DNA of 64,000 nucleotides from an uncultured Muribaculaceae bacterium (GCA_910583525.1 CAJTXL010000010.1:19370-83369); one strand, 5' to 3'. Positions 28,380-37,261 are shown, counted from the stretch's first letter. Program-made: numbers and translations. The notes: a model not told the origin generated them from the sequence alone.

Positions 28380-29903
28380 ATGAGAAAAGTAACAATCTTG
28401 ATGGCCGTGGCCGCCTTAGGCCTTTGTGGCGTACTTGTATGCGTCGCCCAGCCTCGTGCACTTTTCGTGCAAGACAAGACACAACAGACAAGCCCGGCGA
28501 CCACCGCCACAAAAGGGTCGCGGATGCTTACGCAGGACGATTTCATACGCACAGCCGAAAGCACCGTCAACGGTGTGGTGTCGGTGAAAAGCTTTGCCAC
28601 GCCACAGGCGTCGCGGCAGATGCCCGAAAGCTATTCGGGCTACGGCGACCCGCTGCTTGACTTCTTCTTCGGCACTCCGCGGCGTCAGCAGCCGCGCCAA
28701 CGGCAGCCGCAGGAAAAACCGCAGCAGCGCCAGCTCGGCCTCGGTTCGGGCGTCATAATAAGCGGCGACGGCTACATTGTGACGAACAACCACGTGATTG
28801 CCGACGCCGAGCGTCTTGAGGTGACCCTCAACGACAACCGCAATTTCGAGGCCACTGTCATCGGCACAGACCCGTCGACCGACCTCGCACTGATAAAAAT
28901 CGAAGCTCCGGCCGACCTGCACGTCATTCCGATGGGCAATTCCGAAAACCTCCGCGTGGGCGAATGGGTGCTTGCTGTGGGCAACCCGTTCGGGTTCACG
29001 TCGACGGTAACGTCGGGCATCGTCAGCGCCAAGGCGCGCAACATATCCACGACTACGCGCACACCCTCGACGGGCGGCATAGAATCGTATATACAGACCG
29101 ACGCGGCGCTCAACAGCGGCAACTCGGGCGGCGCACTCGTGAACCTCGACGGCGAACTGGTCGGCATCAACACTGCCATCTACTCGCAGACGGGCACTTA
29201 TGCCGGATGCTCTTTTGCCATACCGACGTCTATAGTGCAGAAAGTGATAAGCGACCTTAAGGAGTTCGGCACCGTGCAGCGCGCATATCTTGGCATATCG
29301 TTCGTGGAGCTTTCGCCCGAACTGATTGCCGAAAAGGAAATCAAGGGCGTGAACTCGGGCATCTATGTTGCGGATGTGCTCGACCGCTCGGCGGCACGCG
29401 AGGCCGGTCTTGCCGAAGGCGACGTCGTGGTAGCCATCAACGGCCGTCCGACGCTTTCGACGGCACAGATGCAGGAGGCCATAACAAGTTTCAGCCCCGG
29501 CGACCAGGTGACAATAGAGTTCTTCCGCACCGGCAAAAAGCACAGCGCCAAGACGACCCTGCGCAACAACCGCGGTGACCTCGGTGTGGTGCGGCCCGAC
29601 AACGAAAGCTCGCTCGGAGCATCGTTCGCGGCCATCGACGACGATACGGCGCGACGACTCGGCATAAGCCATGGCGTGACGGTGACCGAAGTGGCATCGG
29701 ACGGCCGCTTTGCCGAAGCCGGCATACGCGACGGCTACATCATACTGTCTATCAACGGCAAACGGATAAACACGGCCGACGATATCACATCGCTCTACCG
29801 CAGCATATCGAAGTCGGGTTCCGACCAGGACAAGGTGATGTTCGTATCGGGCATATATCCTTCGGGCAAAGCGGCGCACTATGCCGTAGCTCTCGACAAC
29901 TGA
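28380..29903 (+). CDS. Periplasmic serine protease/chaperone of the HtrA (Do) family
   Basis: 507 residues with an N-terminal signal/anchor. Trypsin-like domain with H138 (NNHVI), D168 (DPSTDLALI) and S249 (GNSGG); the PRRQQPRQRQPQEKPQQRQ segment before it is a flexible proline/glutamine linker. Two PDZ domains follow (about 290-370 and 405-490). Degrades or refolds damaged envelope proteins. Own promoter and terminator. Confidence 0.95.
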   Translation: MRKVTILMAVAALGLCGVLVCVAQPRALFVQDKTQQTSPATTATKGSRMLTQDDFIRTAESTVNGVVSVKSFATPQASRQMPESYSGYGDPLLDFFFGTPRRQQPRQRQPQEKPQQRQLGLGSGVIISGDGYIVTNNHVIADAERLEVTLNDNRNFEATVIGTDPSTDLALIKIEAPADLHVIPMGNSENLRVGEWVLAVGNPFGFTSTVTSGIVSAKARNISTTTRTPSTGGIESYIQTDAALNSGNSGGALVNLDGELVGINTAIYSQTGTYAGCSFAIPTSIVQKVISDLKEFGTVQRAYLGISFVELSPELIAEKEIKGVNSGIYVADVLDRSAAREAGLAEGDVVVAINGRPTLSTAQMQEAITSFSPGDQVTIEFFRTGKKHSAKTTLRNNRGDLGVVRPDNESSLGASFAAIDDDTARRLGISHGVTVTEVASDGRFAEAGIRDGYIILSINGKRINTADDITSLYRSISKSGSDQDKVMFVSGIYPSGKAAHYAVALDN

Positions 29904-29911
29904 TTTTTTAC

Positions 29912-29949
29912 GTCCCCCGGCGAACTTTATCCGTCCGGGGGCGTTTATT
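29912..29949 (+). terminator. Terminator of the HtrA gene
   Basis: CCCCCGG and CCGGGGG pair around a 14-base loop, followed by a T/A-rich stretch. Confidence 0.75.
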
Positions 29950-29965
29950 ATTTCAGGAATTTATA

Positions 29966-29973
29966 TATATTTG
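29966..29973 (+). promoter_or_regulatory. Promoter -7 box of the YtxH cluster
   Basis: TATATTTG, 33 bases before the first YtxH-like start. Confidence 0.55.
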
Positions 29974-30005
29974 CAACATAACCCAACATAAACTACACTA
30001 CTGAC

Positions 30006-30209
30006 ATGAAAGGACTCCCCATCATCATCGCAGCTCTCGGCGGCGCACTTGTAGGCGCAGCCACCGCTCTTCTTCTCGCTCCGCAGAAAGGCAGCGAAAC
30101 ACGTGAAGCAATCAAAGATTTCATACTGTCGCACGTGCCCGGCATCAAGGCCTCTGAGCTCGAAAGCCTCGCCGACCAGATTGCCGAAGAAATCAAAGAA
30201 GTAAAATAA
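30006..30209 (+). CDS. YtxH-like small membrane protein 1
   Basis: 67 residues. One N-terminal glycine/alanine-rich TM helix (IIIAALGGALVGAATALLLAP) ending in the YtxH signature LLLAPQKGSETRE, then an acidic helix. YtxH-domain proteins are linked to stress and envelope functions; the exact role is unknown. First gene of a four-gene cluster. Confidence 0.8.
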   Translation: MKGLPIIIAALGGALVGAATALLLAPQKGSETREAIKDFILSHVPGIKASELESLADQIAEEIKEVK

Positions 30210-30243
30210 GTCTTTTGTATATTCTCTGTAAAACCGTATTGCT

Positions 30244-30435
30244 ATGAAAGGCTTTTTCACATTCCTCTTCGGCGCTGCCGTAGGTGCAGCCGCAACAGCA
30301 CTGCTGACTCCCACTACCGGGCCTGAACTGCGCGCACGCATAAAGGTCATACTACAGAAACGCGGCATCATCGCAGCCGATGACATCGACGAACTCGTCG
30401 AAATGATTGCCGCCCAGGTAGAAGACAAAAAATAA
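30244..30435 (+). CDS. YtxH-like small membrane protein 2
   Basis: 63 residues, parallel in layout to its neighbour: TM helix FLFGAAVGAAATALL, then TPTTGPELRARIKVIL and an acidic amphipathic end (DDIDELVEMIAAQVED). Probably a diverged tandem duplicate. 34 bases downstream of the first. Confidence 0.78.
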   Translation: MKGFFTFLFGAAVGAAATALLTPTTGPELRARIKVILQKRGIIAADDIDELVEMIAAQVEDKK

Positions 30436-30536
30436 CCGTCTACGGGCACATCGGGGGCAAGCTGCCTGCGGCATGCCCCCGTTCACCCGTATATTTTTCC
30501 GGGAAATCCCCCTCCCCGACATCGTAAAATCGCATT

Positions 30537-30935
30537 ATGACTTCATCCGACAACACAGCCACCACGATGCAGACCCTTGGCGCCATTGTAGGGCGCTATG
30601 TAAAGCTGCTTGTCGAAGATACCCGTCTGAACGTCGCCGAAAAGCTTACGCGCCTTTTGTCGGCGATAGCCCTGTGCTCGCTCCTTACCATCATAGGAAC
30701 CGCAGCCCTGGTATTCATCTCTATCGCCGTAGGCATGGCTTTGGCTACCGTCATCGCCCCCTTGTGGGCTTTCATCATAGTGGCCGGCTTCTACATAGCC
30801 GTGCTGGTGATTTTGGTGACATGCCGCAACGCCCTGCTTGTAAACCCCATAGCACGTTTCATATCGCGTCTGCTGCTGCCGGCGCCCCAAAAACCTCACA
30901 CCGATGTTCCTCAATCTGCCCCCATATCCCAATGA
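30537..30935 (+). CDS. Phage-holin-superfamily-like membrane protein
   Basis: 132 residues. An N-terminal amphipathic helix (GRYVKLLVEDTRLNVAEKLTRLL) is followed by two adjacent TM segments (about 42-67 and 72-97), the usual shape of the actinobacterial holin-X/Phage_holin_3_6 family. These proteins are chromosomal envelope proteins, so no lysis role is implied. The 3' end overlaps the next gene by 32 bases. Confidence 0.72.
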   Translation: MTSSDNTATTMQTLGAIVGRYVKLLVEDTRLNVAEKLTRLLSAIALCSLLTIIGTAALVFISIAVGMALATVIAPLWAFIIVAGFYIAVLVILVTCRNALLVNPIARFISRLLLPAPQKPHTDVPQSAPISQ

Positions 30936-31188
30936 CCCCGAAACGGACTGGCGCGGCCTGACCTTACGTGAGATGCAGATGCGCCGCACATTCGTGCAGG
31001 CGAAGATGGAGATTGAAAAGTTCAAGCTTTCGGCCGGCCTCGATTCGTGCCGCAGCCGCGTGCCCATTTTCGGTGGTTCGTCATCGTTATTCTCGCGCAT
31101 CACGGGCGCTCTTACCATGGCAGAATACGGCTACCTGGCACTTAAGGCCGTAAGGATGCTGTCGCCCCTATTCAGACGTCGCAAATGA
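30904..31188 (+). CDS. Unknown small protein of the YtxH cluster
   Basis: 94 residues, not recognised. N-terminal LPPYPNDPETDWRGLTLREMQMRRTFVQAKMEIEKFKL is rich in charged helix; a short hydrophobic stretch (ITGALTMAEYGYLALKAVRML) lies near the C-terminus, ending FRRRK. It overlaps the preceding gene in another frame, which implies coupled translation and a joint role with it. Confidence 0.65.
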   Translation: MFLNLPPYPNDPETDWRGLTLREMQMRRTFVQAKMEIEKFKLSAGLDSCRSRVPIFGGSSSLFSRITGALTMAEYGYLALKAVRMLSPLFRRRK

Positions 31189-31197
31189 TACAACGCA

Positions 31198-31914
31198 GTG
31201 ATATCCAACAAATTACCCCCCCCGATTTTTGTGCTGCATGTCGCCCAAGGATATGAGGAGCGTGCATGCCACATCGAAGCCATGATGGCCCGTATGGGTC
31301 TTGGCTTCAGCTATATAACCGAGGGCGACATACAGGCTCTTACGCCGCAGGTGATGTCGCGCTATTTCGCACCCGGCAGTTGTATGGGCACTCCATCTGC
31401 TGCCGTTTCGTGTGCCTACAAACATCTTTTGGCCTGCGAAAGAATAATCGAGGAAAACCTCGACGGCGCATTGATACTCGAAGATGACATCGTGCTCAAA
31501 CCTGACTTCAAAGAAGTTTTCGCAAAGAGCCTCGAAGAACTTCCTGAGGGTCCGGCAATAATCAGCTATGAAGACACGCGCCTGCGCTTCGTGCCCCGGA
31601 GTAAACGCATAAAAGGGAAGGTGCTATACCCGGGCGACCGAGACCGCTTCACCGGAGCGCTTTATATAAACCGTGCCGGCGCAGATGCCATATTGGCCGA
31701 TGCCGTCGAAAACAAATTAGACCGTCCGATTGACCACTATCACCGGCATCTTCTCGACAAAGGCGCTGTCGGCTATTATTGGACAGAGCCGTGCGTGGCA
31801 TCACAGGGCAGCTTCAACGGCCTGTTCGGCAGCAGCATAAGTTCGTCACGGGGCAAGGCGCTCAAGTGGAAACTCAAACGCCAGTACCGCCGCATGCTTT
31901 ATTGGTTCAGATAA
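31198..31914 (+). CDS. Glycosyltransferase family 25 protein
   Basis: 238 residues from a GTG start at 31198; the next in-frame ATG is at codon 29, inside the fold. PIFVLHVAQGYEERACHIEAMMARMG matches the GT25 start (IxVIxLxxxxERR), and LEDDIVL carries the catalytic EDD-type motif. GT25 enzymes add galactose or similar sugars to lipopolysaccharide. Codons 7-9 lie in a C8 run (31216-31223), so slippage would abolish the product. Confidence 0.85.
   Translation: MISNKLPPPIFVLHVAQGYEERACHIEAMMARMGLGFSYITEGDIQALTPQVMSRYFAPGSCMGTPSAAVSCAYKHLLACERIIEENLDGALILEDDIVLKPDFKEVFAKSLEELPEGPAIISYEDTRLRFVPRSKRIKGKVLYPGDRDRFTGALYINRAGADAILADAVENKLDRPIDHYHRHLLDKGAVGYYWTEPCVASQGSFNGLFGSSISSSRGKALKWKLKRQYRRMLYWFR
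31216..31223 (+). repeat. C8 run at the start of the GT25 gene
   Basis: Eight C, coding three prolines at residues 7-9; a potential slipped-strand switch. Confidence 0.55.
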
Positions 31915-31994
31915 CCAGTCCTGTCAATCCACACCATACCGAAAAAACTCATGATTTGCCAATCCCACTTTAGGTATTAATAGTGAGTTCCTTT

Positions 31995-32657
31995 TCATCT
32001 CCAGCTCAAGGCATTGCAAATATCTTCAGCTACCGTCTGGAAGCGGTCATATTGTGATAACCATGCAGGAACATCGCGGTTCATCCACCCCAACACTTCC
32101 ACCATTTCAGAATGAATCCCTTTCACATGGTTTATATTCCAACAAATAGATTCATTATGGAAAACCCTGTTACGGAACGCCCTGAAACGGTTTAGCGGAG
32201 CTGAAACATATTTACGTTGTCTTTTGATTTTCGGCATGAAAGGAAAAGCACGGCGCAAATCTTTCCATAATATCCTTTCGTATTCGCTATTCAAGAGGGA
32301 GACCCAAAAGCCCAATGTCAACTCAGCGATAATCTTTGAGGGGGTAATTTGCTCATGCCTGCCTGAAATTCGTTTAGCGGCCTGTGTTATGTATTTATTC
32401 AAATTTGATAGCCCGGGAGTGTTCGGAAACACGGCATACCAATCATTCCGCCCCGTCATTTTCACCAATTCACGACAGAGCGCATTTCTCAACGTAACTT
32501 CAAATACTGACAACGGGACATACATAGCCTCTGACAATTGCAAATTGCACCTATAATGGGTTACGGCACGCTGTTCATCATTCGGATACAAGACAAAATA
32601 ACGTTCCATCCGCCGGTCGGAAAAAACTTTGTTGAAAAATGCTTTGTTATATGACAT
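31995..32657 (-). CDS. Abi-like protein with HEPN-type RNxxxH motif
   Basis: 220 residues. The Abi_2-like N-terminal part (LSEAMYVPLSVFEVTLRNALCREL) and the C-terminal APLNRFRAFRNRVFHNESI match abortive-infection proteins of the HEPN superfamily, whose RNxxxH (here RNRVFH) forms a ribonuclease site. HEPN toxins cut RNA to stop phage growth or act as toxins. It stands alone, lower in GC than its neighbours, suggesting acquisition. No protein antitoxin is adjacent, but a small RNA is predicted on the opposite strand of its leader. Confidence 0.72.
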   Translation of the reverse strand: MSYNKAFFNKVFSDRRMERYFVLYPNDEQRAVTHYRCNLQLSEAMYVPLSVFEVTLRNALCRELVKMTGRNDWYAVFPNTPGLSNLNKYITQAAKRISGRHEQITPSKIIAELTLGFWVSLLNSEYERILWKDLRRAFPFMPKIKRQRKYVSAPLNRFRAFRNRVFHNESICWNINHVKGIHSEMVEVLGWMNRDVPAWLSQYDRFQTVAEDICNALSWR

Positions 32658-32673
32658 ATAATAACTAATTTTG
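32643..32673 (+). promoter_or_regulatory. Plus-strand promoter inside the Abi-like gene 5' region
   Basis: TTTG (32643), 19 bases, TAATTTTG (32666-32673): both boxes at consensus spacing, pointing away from the Abi-like gene. Confidence 0.6.
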
Positions 32674-32679
32674 CATTGC

Positions 32680-32737
32680 AGTCCCGGTAATTCCTCTCCC
32701 TGACATCAGATGCAGGTGAAGAATCCGGGTTTTTTTA
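32680..32737 (+). ncRNA. Predicted small RNA antisense to the Abi-like leader
   Basis: Starting just after a consensus promoter, about 58 bases fold as CCCGG..ATTC / GAATCCGGG enclosing CTGaCATC/GATGCAG, and end in TTTTTTTT at 32730-32737. The T-run makes this a terminator for the plus strand only, and no plus-strand gene precedes it. The minus-strand Abi-like promoter (32744-32751) reads through the same bases, so the two RNAs would be fully complementary. Confidence 0.5.
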
Positions 32738-32743
32738 ATTCTA

Positions 32744-32751
32744 CAAAGTTA
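32744..32751 (-). promoter_or_regulatory. Promoter -7 box of the Abi-like gene
   Basis: Minus strand TAACTTTG, giving a leader of about 80 bases; the -33 box is weak. Confidence 0.5.
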
Positions 32752-32844
32752 CATAAATATCCGAGATATTTCGTTATAATTTTGTGAACGACAGAATTAT
32801 CGGCACAAGCCGACAAGTCGGTGCATTTTCCGTTCCACGCCCCT

Positions 32845-33041
32845 ATCGCGCTACGCTGTAGCACTTTTGCATTGTCGAGAGTTGACCCGGGCTGCGCGCC
32901 GCCGATGGGGCGCTTGCCCGGGTCTAATGCTGTCTGCGCCACTCTGTGGCGTTTGCCCCATGGGGCAATGCTTATGCCGGAATACTCGGATGGCAACGAC
33001 ACCGACTTTCTTATGCACCGTAATTTCGGATTGAGCCGATA
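32845..33041. repeat. Interspersed multi-hairpin repeat R1, copy B
   Basis: Carries the same hairpin chain as copy A (CTACGCTGTAG, CCGGGC...GCCCGGG, GCCACTCTGTGGC, TGCCCCATGGGGCA), including a matching tail with TGCACCG and GCCGATA. Fills the spacer between the Abi-like promoter and the FadL gene end. Confidence 0.75.
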
Positions 33042-33050
33042 GTACTCTCT

Positions 33051-34412
33051 CTAAAAGCTGTAGGTGAAGCCGAGCGCAGGGATGAATGCGTGCACATCAT
33101 AGTCGGCGGTAAATGTGCCGACGGGTTCTATGCCCAATTGGCCGGGAAGCGCGGGGTTGGTCTGTGCCGCGATTTTATATACGAGGTCGTCGTACTCTCC
33201 CGTAGCGTTCTTTTGTCCGCATCCCTGCACATACATAAAGGCGAAGTCTATGCTAAGTTGTTTCAGGGGGCGGAATGAGAAGCCTACCGAAGGCTCGATG
33301 CGCGTCTGTCCGGGTGTCTCGGGGTTGTAATGCTGTTTGTCGCAGGGGCTCGTGTCGACCATGAGACCCAAGCGCAGGTCGAGGCGCCTTGTCACACCCC
33401 ACTGTGCGCCAAGGTGGTATGTCATTGCATTCTTGTAGTTCTTAACGAGGTGCTGGTTGAAGGCATCGAGACCGGCGAATTCTATGTCGAGATACTTATA
33501 TGTGCCCCAACCGTTGAGCTGTGCGTCGAACGCCAGGGTAAGGTTTTCTATGGGTCTGTAGGCCACGCCAAATGTAAGGACATATGGGGCAGGCAGCGAC
33601 GCTTTGAAATTTGTGTGGTTAAGGTTGTCGAGCACGGGCGTGAGCAGCGATTCGGCAGCGCCGTTGTAGCTAACCGATGCCGCTCCTTTGTCGACCGTCA
33701 GTGTGGTCTTGGAGCGGAACGATGCTCCGATGCTCCAGCGTTTGTCGATATCCCACAATGCTCCGACAGAATACCCCACGGCAAGGTTCGACTTGCCCTG
33801 CAGGTTTACCGACGCCGGGGTGACGCCCGGAGAGTACATCATTTCGGGGGGCATCCCCAATGCTCCCATGAGTTTGTTGAGCGACGCAGCGCCCATCAGA
33901 CCTTTGTCGAGGTTGACCGAGCCCCACGAAACAGTAAGCCCAGCACCGACCGACAGGTTCGGAAGCAGACGCCACGACAACGTGGGCTGTATTGTAAACA
34001 TTTTGATGCTGACTTTCTGGCTAAGGACGGCACCGGGCCAATTCTCACCCCAGTTGATGCCCGAGCCGTACGGCGTATAGAATGCCAGGCCACCGTAGAA
34101 ATTGTTGAAGATGCGGAACGACGCGGCAAAGTTCATCGGCGTCGATATGCCATTCGATGTCTTGTAGGCCATGCCTTGGTGGGTTGCCTTTGCGTGTGCC
34201 GAAATGGCGCTTACGGCGCCCGACAGCTCAAATGTCTTGTCGGAGAAAGCCAGTGCTCCGGGGTTGAAAAGCTGGCTCTCGGCGCCGAGCTTCATTGCAA
34301 CGCCTGTGTGGCCCATGCCTTCCTGCTTGGCGCTGAAGGTGTTCACCTGATAGCCTTCGGCTCCGGCGACAAGTGCCGCGCCGAGGAATAGTGCTGAAAT
34401 TGTACCTCTCAT
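33051..34412 (-). CDS. OmpP1/FadL-family outer membrane transporter
   Basis: 453 residues with a signal peptide (MRGTISALFLGAALVAGA). FadL hallmarks: YQVNTFSAKQEGMGHTGVAMKLGAESQLFNPGALAF near the N-terminus and a C-terminal aromatic (HAFIPALGFTYSF). Forms a 14-strand barrel for hydrophobic molecules such as fatty acids; the real substrate is unknown. Own promoter; not linked to fatty acid genes here. Confidence 0.9.
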   Translation of the reverse strand: MRGTISALFLGAALVAGAEGYQVNTFSAKQEGMGHTGVAMKLGAESQLFNPGALAFSDKTFELSGAVSAISAHAKATHQGMAYKTSNGISTPMNFAASFRIFNNFYGGLAFYTPYGSGINWGENWPGAVLSQKVSIKMFTIQPTLSWRLLPNLSVGAGLTVSWGSVNLDKGLMGAASLNKLMGALGMPPEMMYSPGVTPASVNLQGKSNLAVGYSVGALWDIDKRWSIGASFRSKTTLTVDKGAASVSYNGAAESLLTPVLDNLNHTNFKASLPAPYVLTFGVAYRPIENLTLAFDAQLNGWGTYKYLDIEFAGLDAFNQHLVKNYKNAMTYHLGAQWGVTRRLDLRLGLMVDTSPCDKQHYNPETPGQTRIEPSVGFSFRPLKQLSIDFAFMYVQGCGQKNATGEYDDLVYKIAAQTNPALPGQLGIEPVGTFTADYDVHAFIPALGFTYSF

Positions 34413-34438
34413 GTGAGTTAAAATTTTTTAATAGGCTG

Positions 34439-34470
34439 CAAAGGTAGGTGCTTTCGGGCAGACATGCAAA
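34439..34470 (-). promoter_or_regulatory. Promoter of the FadL-type gene
   Basis: Minus strand TTTG, 20 bases, TACCTTTG, about 27 bases before the ATG. Confidence 0.65.
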
Positions 34471-34503
34471 CTTTCGGCAAAACTGTCACCGAACTGCCAT
34501 TTG

Positions 34504-34531
34504 CGGTTATCGGCATTATTTCCTATTTTTG
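34504..34531 (+). promoter_or_regulatory. Promoter of the S9 peptidase gene
   Basis: TTTG near 34500, 20 bases, TATTTTTG at 34524-34531, 23 bases before the ATG. Confidence 0.6.
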
Positions 34532-34554
34532 CAAGATAAAAAAACAAACAGAAC

Positions 34555-36651
34555 ATGCACAAGATAGCAATGACAGCGACAGCACTGCTGTTGGCGGCAG
34601 GGGCGGCTTCGGCAGCCGACACGCCGGCCACGTTCAAAAGCCCTGACGGTAATTTCAGCATCGACGCCCTCGAAGCCCTTGGCCGCGTAAGCGACCCCAA
34701 GGTCAGCCCCGACGGCAAGACGGTTCTCTTCGGCATCGCCTATGAAGACCTTGCCGAGAACAGCAGCAACAACGACCTCTACACGCTTAAACTTGACGGC
34801 AAGGACACCGCCCCCGTACGCATCACCGACACGCCCAAGAGCGAAGGCGGCGCCGTATGGTTCGACGGCGGACGCCGCATAGCGTTCCTCTACCCCGACG
34901 CCGAGGGCAATATGCAAATGTGGACCATGGATGCCGACGGCAGCAATCGTGTGCAGGCATCGGAGCACAAGGGCGGCATAGGCGGCTTCCTCCTGTCGCC
35001 CGACGAGAAGAAGATAGTCGTAATCGGCAACGTGAAATATGCCCGTAATGCCGGCGACATCTACCCTGACCTGCCAAAGGCGACGGGTCGTGTGGTGGAC
35101 GACCTCATGTACAAACATTGGGACGAATGGGTGACGGAAATCCCCCATCCTTTCGTTGGCACTTTCGACGGCACGAAGGTCGGCGGCCTCAAAGACATCA
35201 TGGCCGACGAGCCTTTTGAAGCGCCGATGAAGCCTTTCGGGGGCGTGGAGTCGTTCGCATGGCACCCCAACAGCGAAATGCTCGCATATGTATCGCGCAA
35301 GAAGACGGGTCTTGAATATGCCGTGTCGACCAACTCGGACATCTTCCTCTACCACATCGAAAGCGGCGAGACCAAGAACCTGACCGAAGGCATGCTCGGC
35401 TACGACACGATGCCGGCATTCTCGCCCGACGGCCACTATCTGGCATGGCTCTCGATGGAGCATGACGGCTACGAAAGCGACCGCAACCGCCTGTTCTTGC
35501 TCGACTGCTACACGGCAGTGAAACGCGACATCACCGCCGACTGGGACTACACCATCGACGAGTTCGCCTGGGCGCCCGACGGCCGCAGCATCTACTTTGT
35601 CGCGCCCAAAGACGGAGTGATACCCGTATTCAGCATCGAGGTCGAGAAAAGTGTGATAACCAAGCTCACCGACACGCAGTCCGACTTCACTGCATTGGCG
35701 CCGGCCGGAAAAGACCGCATTGTTGCCATGAGCCACAGCATGCTGCGCCCCAACGAGCTTATGCTCATCAGCCTCAAAGGCAAGAAGACTCCTGAGGTGA
35801 AAGCAGTTACCGATGTCAACGGCCCGATTTTCGCCCAGCTCGACATGCCTACTGTCGAGAAACGCATAGTGGCTACCACCGACGGCAAGCAGATGCTCGT
35901 ATGGGTGGTATATCCTCCGAAGTTCGACGCCACGAAGAAATATCCGTCGCTGCTCTACTGCCAGGGCGGCCCTCAGCAGCCAGTGAGCCAATTCTGGAGC
36001 TACCGCTGGAACCTCGCCCTCATGGGTGCCAACGGCTATATCGTCATCGCGCCCAACCGCCGCGGTCTGCCGGGCTTCGGCTCTGAGTGGAATGCACAGA
36101 TATCGAAGGATTATCCCGGCCAGAACATGGCCGACTACCTCGCCGCTGTCGATGACATGAAGAAAGAAGCGTATATCGACCCTGCACGCATAGGCGCCAC
36201 CGGCGCAAGCTACGGCGGTTTCTCCATCTACTATCTTGCCGGCAACCACAACAAGCGCTTCGCCGCGCTGCTGTCGCATGCAGGCATATTCAACATGGAG
36301 CAGCAGTATCTCGAAACCGAAGAGATGTGGTTCGCCAACTGGGATATGGGCGGCGCATACTGGGAGAAGGACAACGCGGCAGCACAGCGCACTTTCGCCA
36401 ACTCGCCGCACCGCTTCGTAGACCGCTGGGACACGCCGATAATGATTTCGCACGGCGAATATGACTACCGCATCCTTGCGTCGCAGGGCATGGCGGCATT
36501 CAACGCCGCAAAGCTGCGCGGCATACCGGCCGAAATGGTGATTTTCCCCGACGAAAACCACTGGATACTGAAACCGCAGAACGCCGTGCTGTGGCAGCGC
36601 CTGTTCTTCCGATGGTTCGACCGCTGGCTTAAACCCGACGGCAACAAGTAA
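34555..36651 (+). CDS. S9 family peptidase, dipeptidyl-peptidase 5-like
   Basis: 698 residues with a signal peptide (MHKIAMTATALLLAAGAASAA). An N-terminal beta-propeller (blades such as SPDGKTVLFGI, SPDEKKIVVIG, SPDGHYLAWLS) is followed by an alpha/beta hydrolase domain: S552 (GASYGG), D637 (EYDYRI) and H669 (DENHW). Length and layout fit the periplasmic DPP5-type enzymes of Porphyromonas, which release dipeptides from peptides. The exact specificity cannot be read from the sequence. Confidence 0.88.
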   Translation: MHKIAMTATALLLAAGAASAADTPATFKSPDGNFSIDALEALGRVSDPKVSPDGKTVLFGIAYEDLAENSSNNDLYTLKLDGKDTAPVRITDTPKSEGGAVWFDGGRRIAFLYPDAEGNMQMWTMDADGSNRVQASEHKGGIGGFLLSPDEKKIVVIGNVKYARNAGDIYPDLPKATGRVVDDLMYKHWDEWVTEIPHPFVGTFDGTKVGGLKDIMADEPFEAPMKPFGGVESFAWHPNSEMLAYVSRKKTGLEYAVSTNSDIFLYHIESGETKNLTEGMLGYDTMPAFSPDGHYLAWLSMEHDGYESDRNRLFLLDCYTAVKRDITADWDYTIDEFAWAPDGRSIYFVAPKDGVIPVFSIEVEKSVITKLTDTQSDFTALAPAGKDRIVAMSHSMLRPNELMLISLKGKKTPEVKAVTDVNGPIFAQLDMPTVEKRIVATTDGKQMLVWVVYPPKFDATKKYPSLLYCQGGPQQPVSQFWSYRWNLALMGANGYIVIAPNRRGLPGFGSEWNAQISKDYPGQNMADYLAAVDDMKKEAYIDPARIGATGASYGGFSIYYLAGNHNKRFAALLSHAGIFNMEQQYLETEEMWFANWDMGGAYWEKDNAAAQRTFANSPHRFVDRWDTPIMISHGEYDYRILASQGMAAFNAAKLRGIPAEMVIFPDENHWILKPQNAVLWQRLFFRWFDRWLKPDGNK

Positions 36652-36665
36652 ACGGTTGTTTAAAT

Positions 36666-37199
36666 ATGTCGAAAGCATCTCTCCGCAAAGAACTCGTCAC
36701 CTTCACCAACGAGCAGTTGGTGGAGGTGATTCTCAATGCCTACTCCTCGTCGAAAGAGGCCAAGGCATATTTCGAGTTTTTCCTCAACCCTGACGTGGAT
36801 ACGCTGCTTGAGAAGAAAATCGACCTTATAGCGAAAGAGCTCAACCGCAGCAAGCGGAACTACAGCAAGGCACGCATAAGCCGCATAAGGGCAGCCATCA
36901 AAGATTTCGAGGCTTTTGGAGTCGGCCCGGAAGCTGTCGGCAAGCTTATGTACGGCACCATAAGAATGCTTGTGGGGCAATACCGCTACCTTAATTATAC
37001 GGAAGCACTGCTGAAAGGGACTTACAAATTGGTGCGAGACTATATAGACTATTCCGACGCCCACGGCATAGCACAGGAAGCGCTCGAAAATCTCAACGGT
37101 ATGTGCCGAGAGACAGGGCTCGGGACGGCAGGAATGCGCGAGCATATACGAATCGAAATCGCCGTCGCCATCGAAGCTCTTGCGAGACAAAAAATTTGA
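36666..37199 (+). CDS. DUF6155-like protein
   Basis: 177 residues, no signal. Starts MSKASLRKELVTFTNEQLVEVILNAY and has FEFFLNPDVDTLLEKKIDLIAKEL and RSKRNYSKARISRIRAAIKDF, matching the DUF6155 pattern known in Bacteroidota; function unknown. 14 bases after the peptidase gene, so possibly co-transcribed. Confidence 0.72.
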   Translation: MSKASLRKELVTFTNEQLVEVILNAYSSSKEAKAYFEFFLNPDVDTLLEKKIDLIAKELNRSKRNYSKARISRIRAAIKDFEAFGVGPEAVGKLMYGTIRMLVGQYRYLNYTEALLKGTYKLVRDYIDYSDAHGIAQEALENLNGMCRETGLGTAGMREHIRIEIAVAIEALARQKI

Positions 37200-37203
37200 G
37201 AGA

Positions 37204-37261
37204 TACAATAAACCCCATGGCCGCGTACTCCTAAAGGCGTGCTTGCCATGGGCTTAGGTCT
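37204..37261. repeat. R1-related single hairpin
   Basis: CCCATGGC...GCCATGGG with a GCGTGCTT spacer mimics the CCCGGGC...GCCCGGG unit of R1; probably a diverged relative, 5 bases after the DUF6155 stop. Confidence 0.45.

Noticed and set aside
30537..30935. Prophage indicated by a holin-like gene
   Set aside because: No other phage genes nearby; this holin-type family is a common chromosomal membrane protein.
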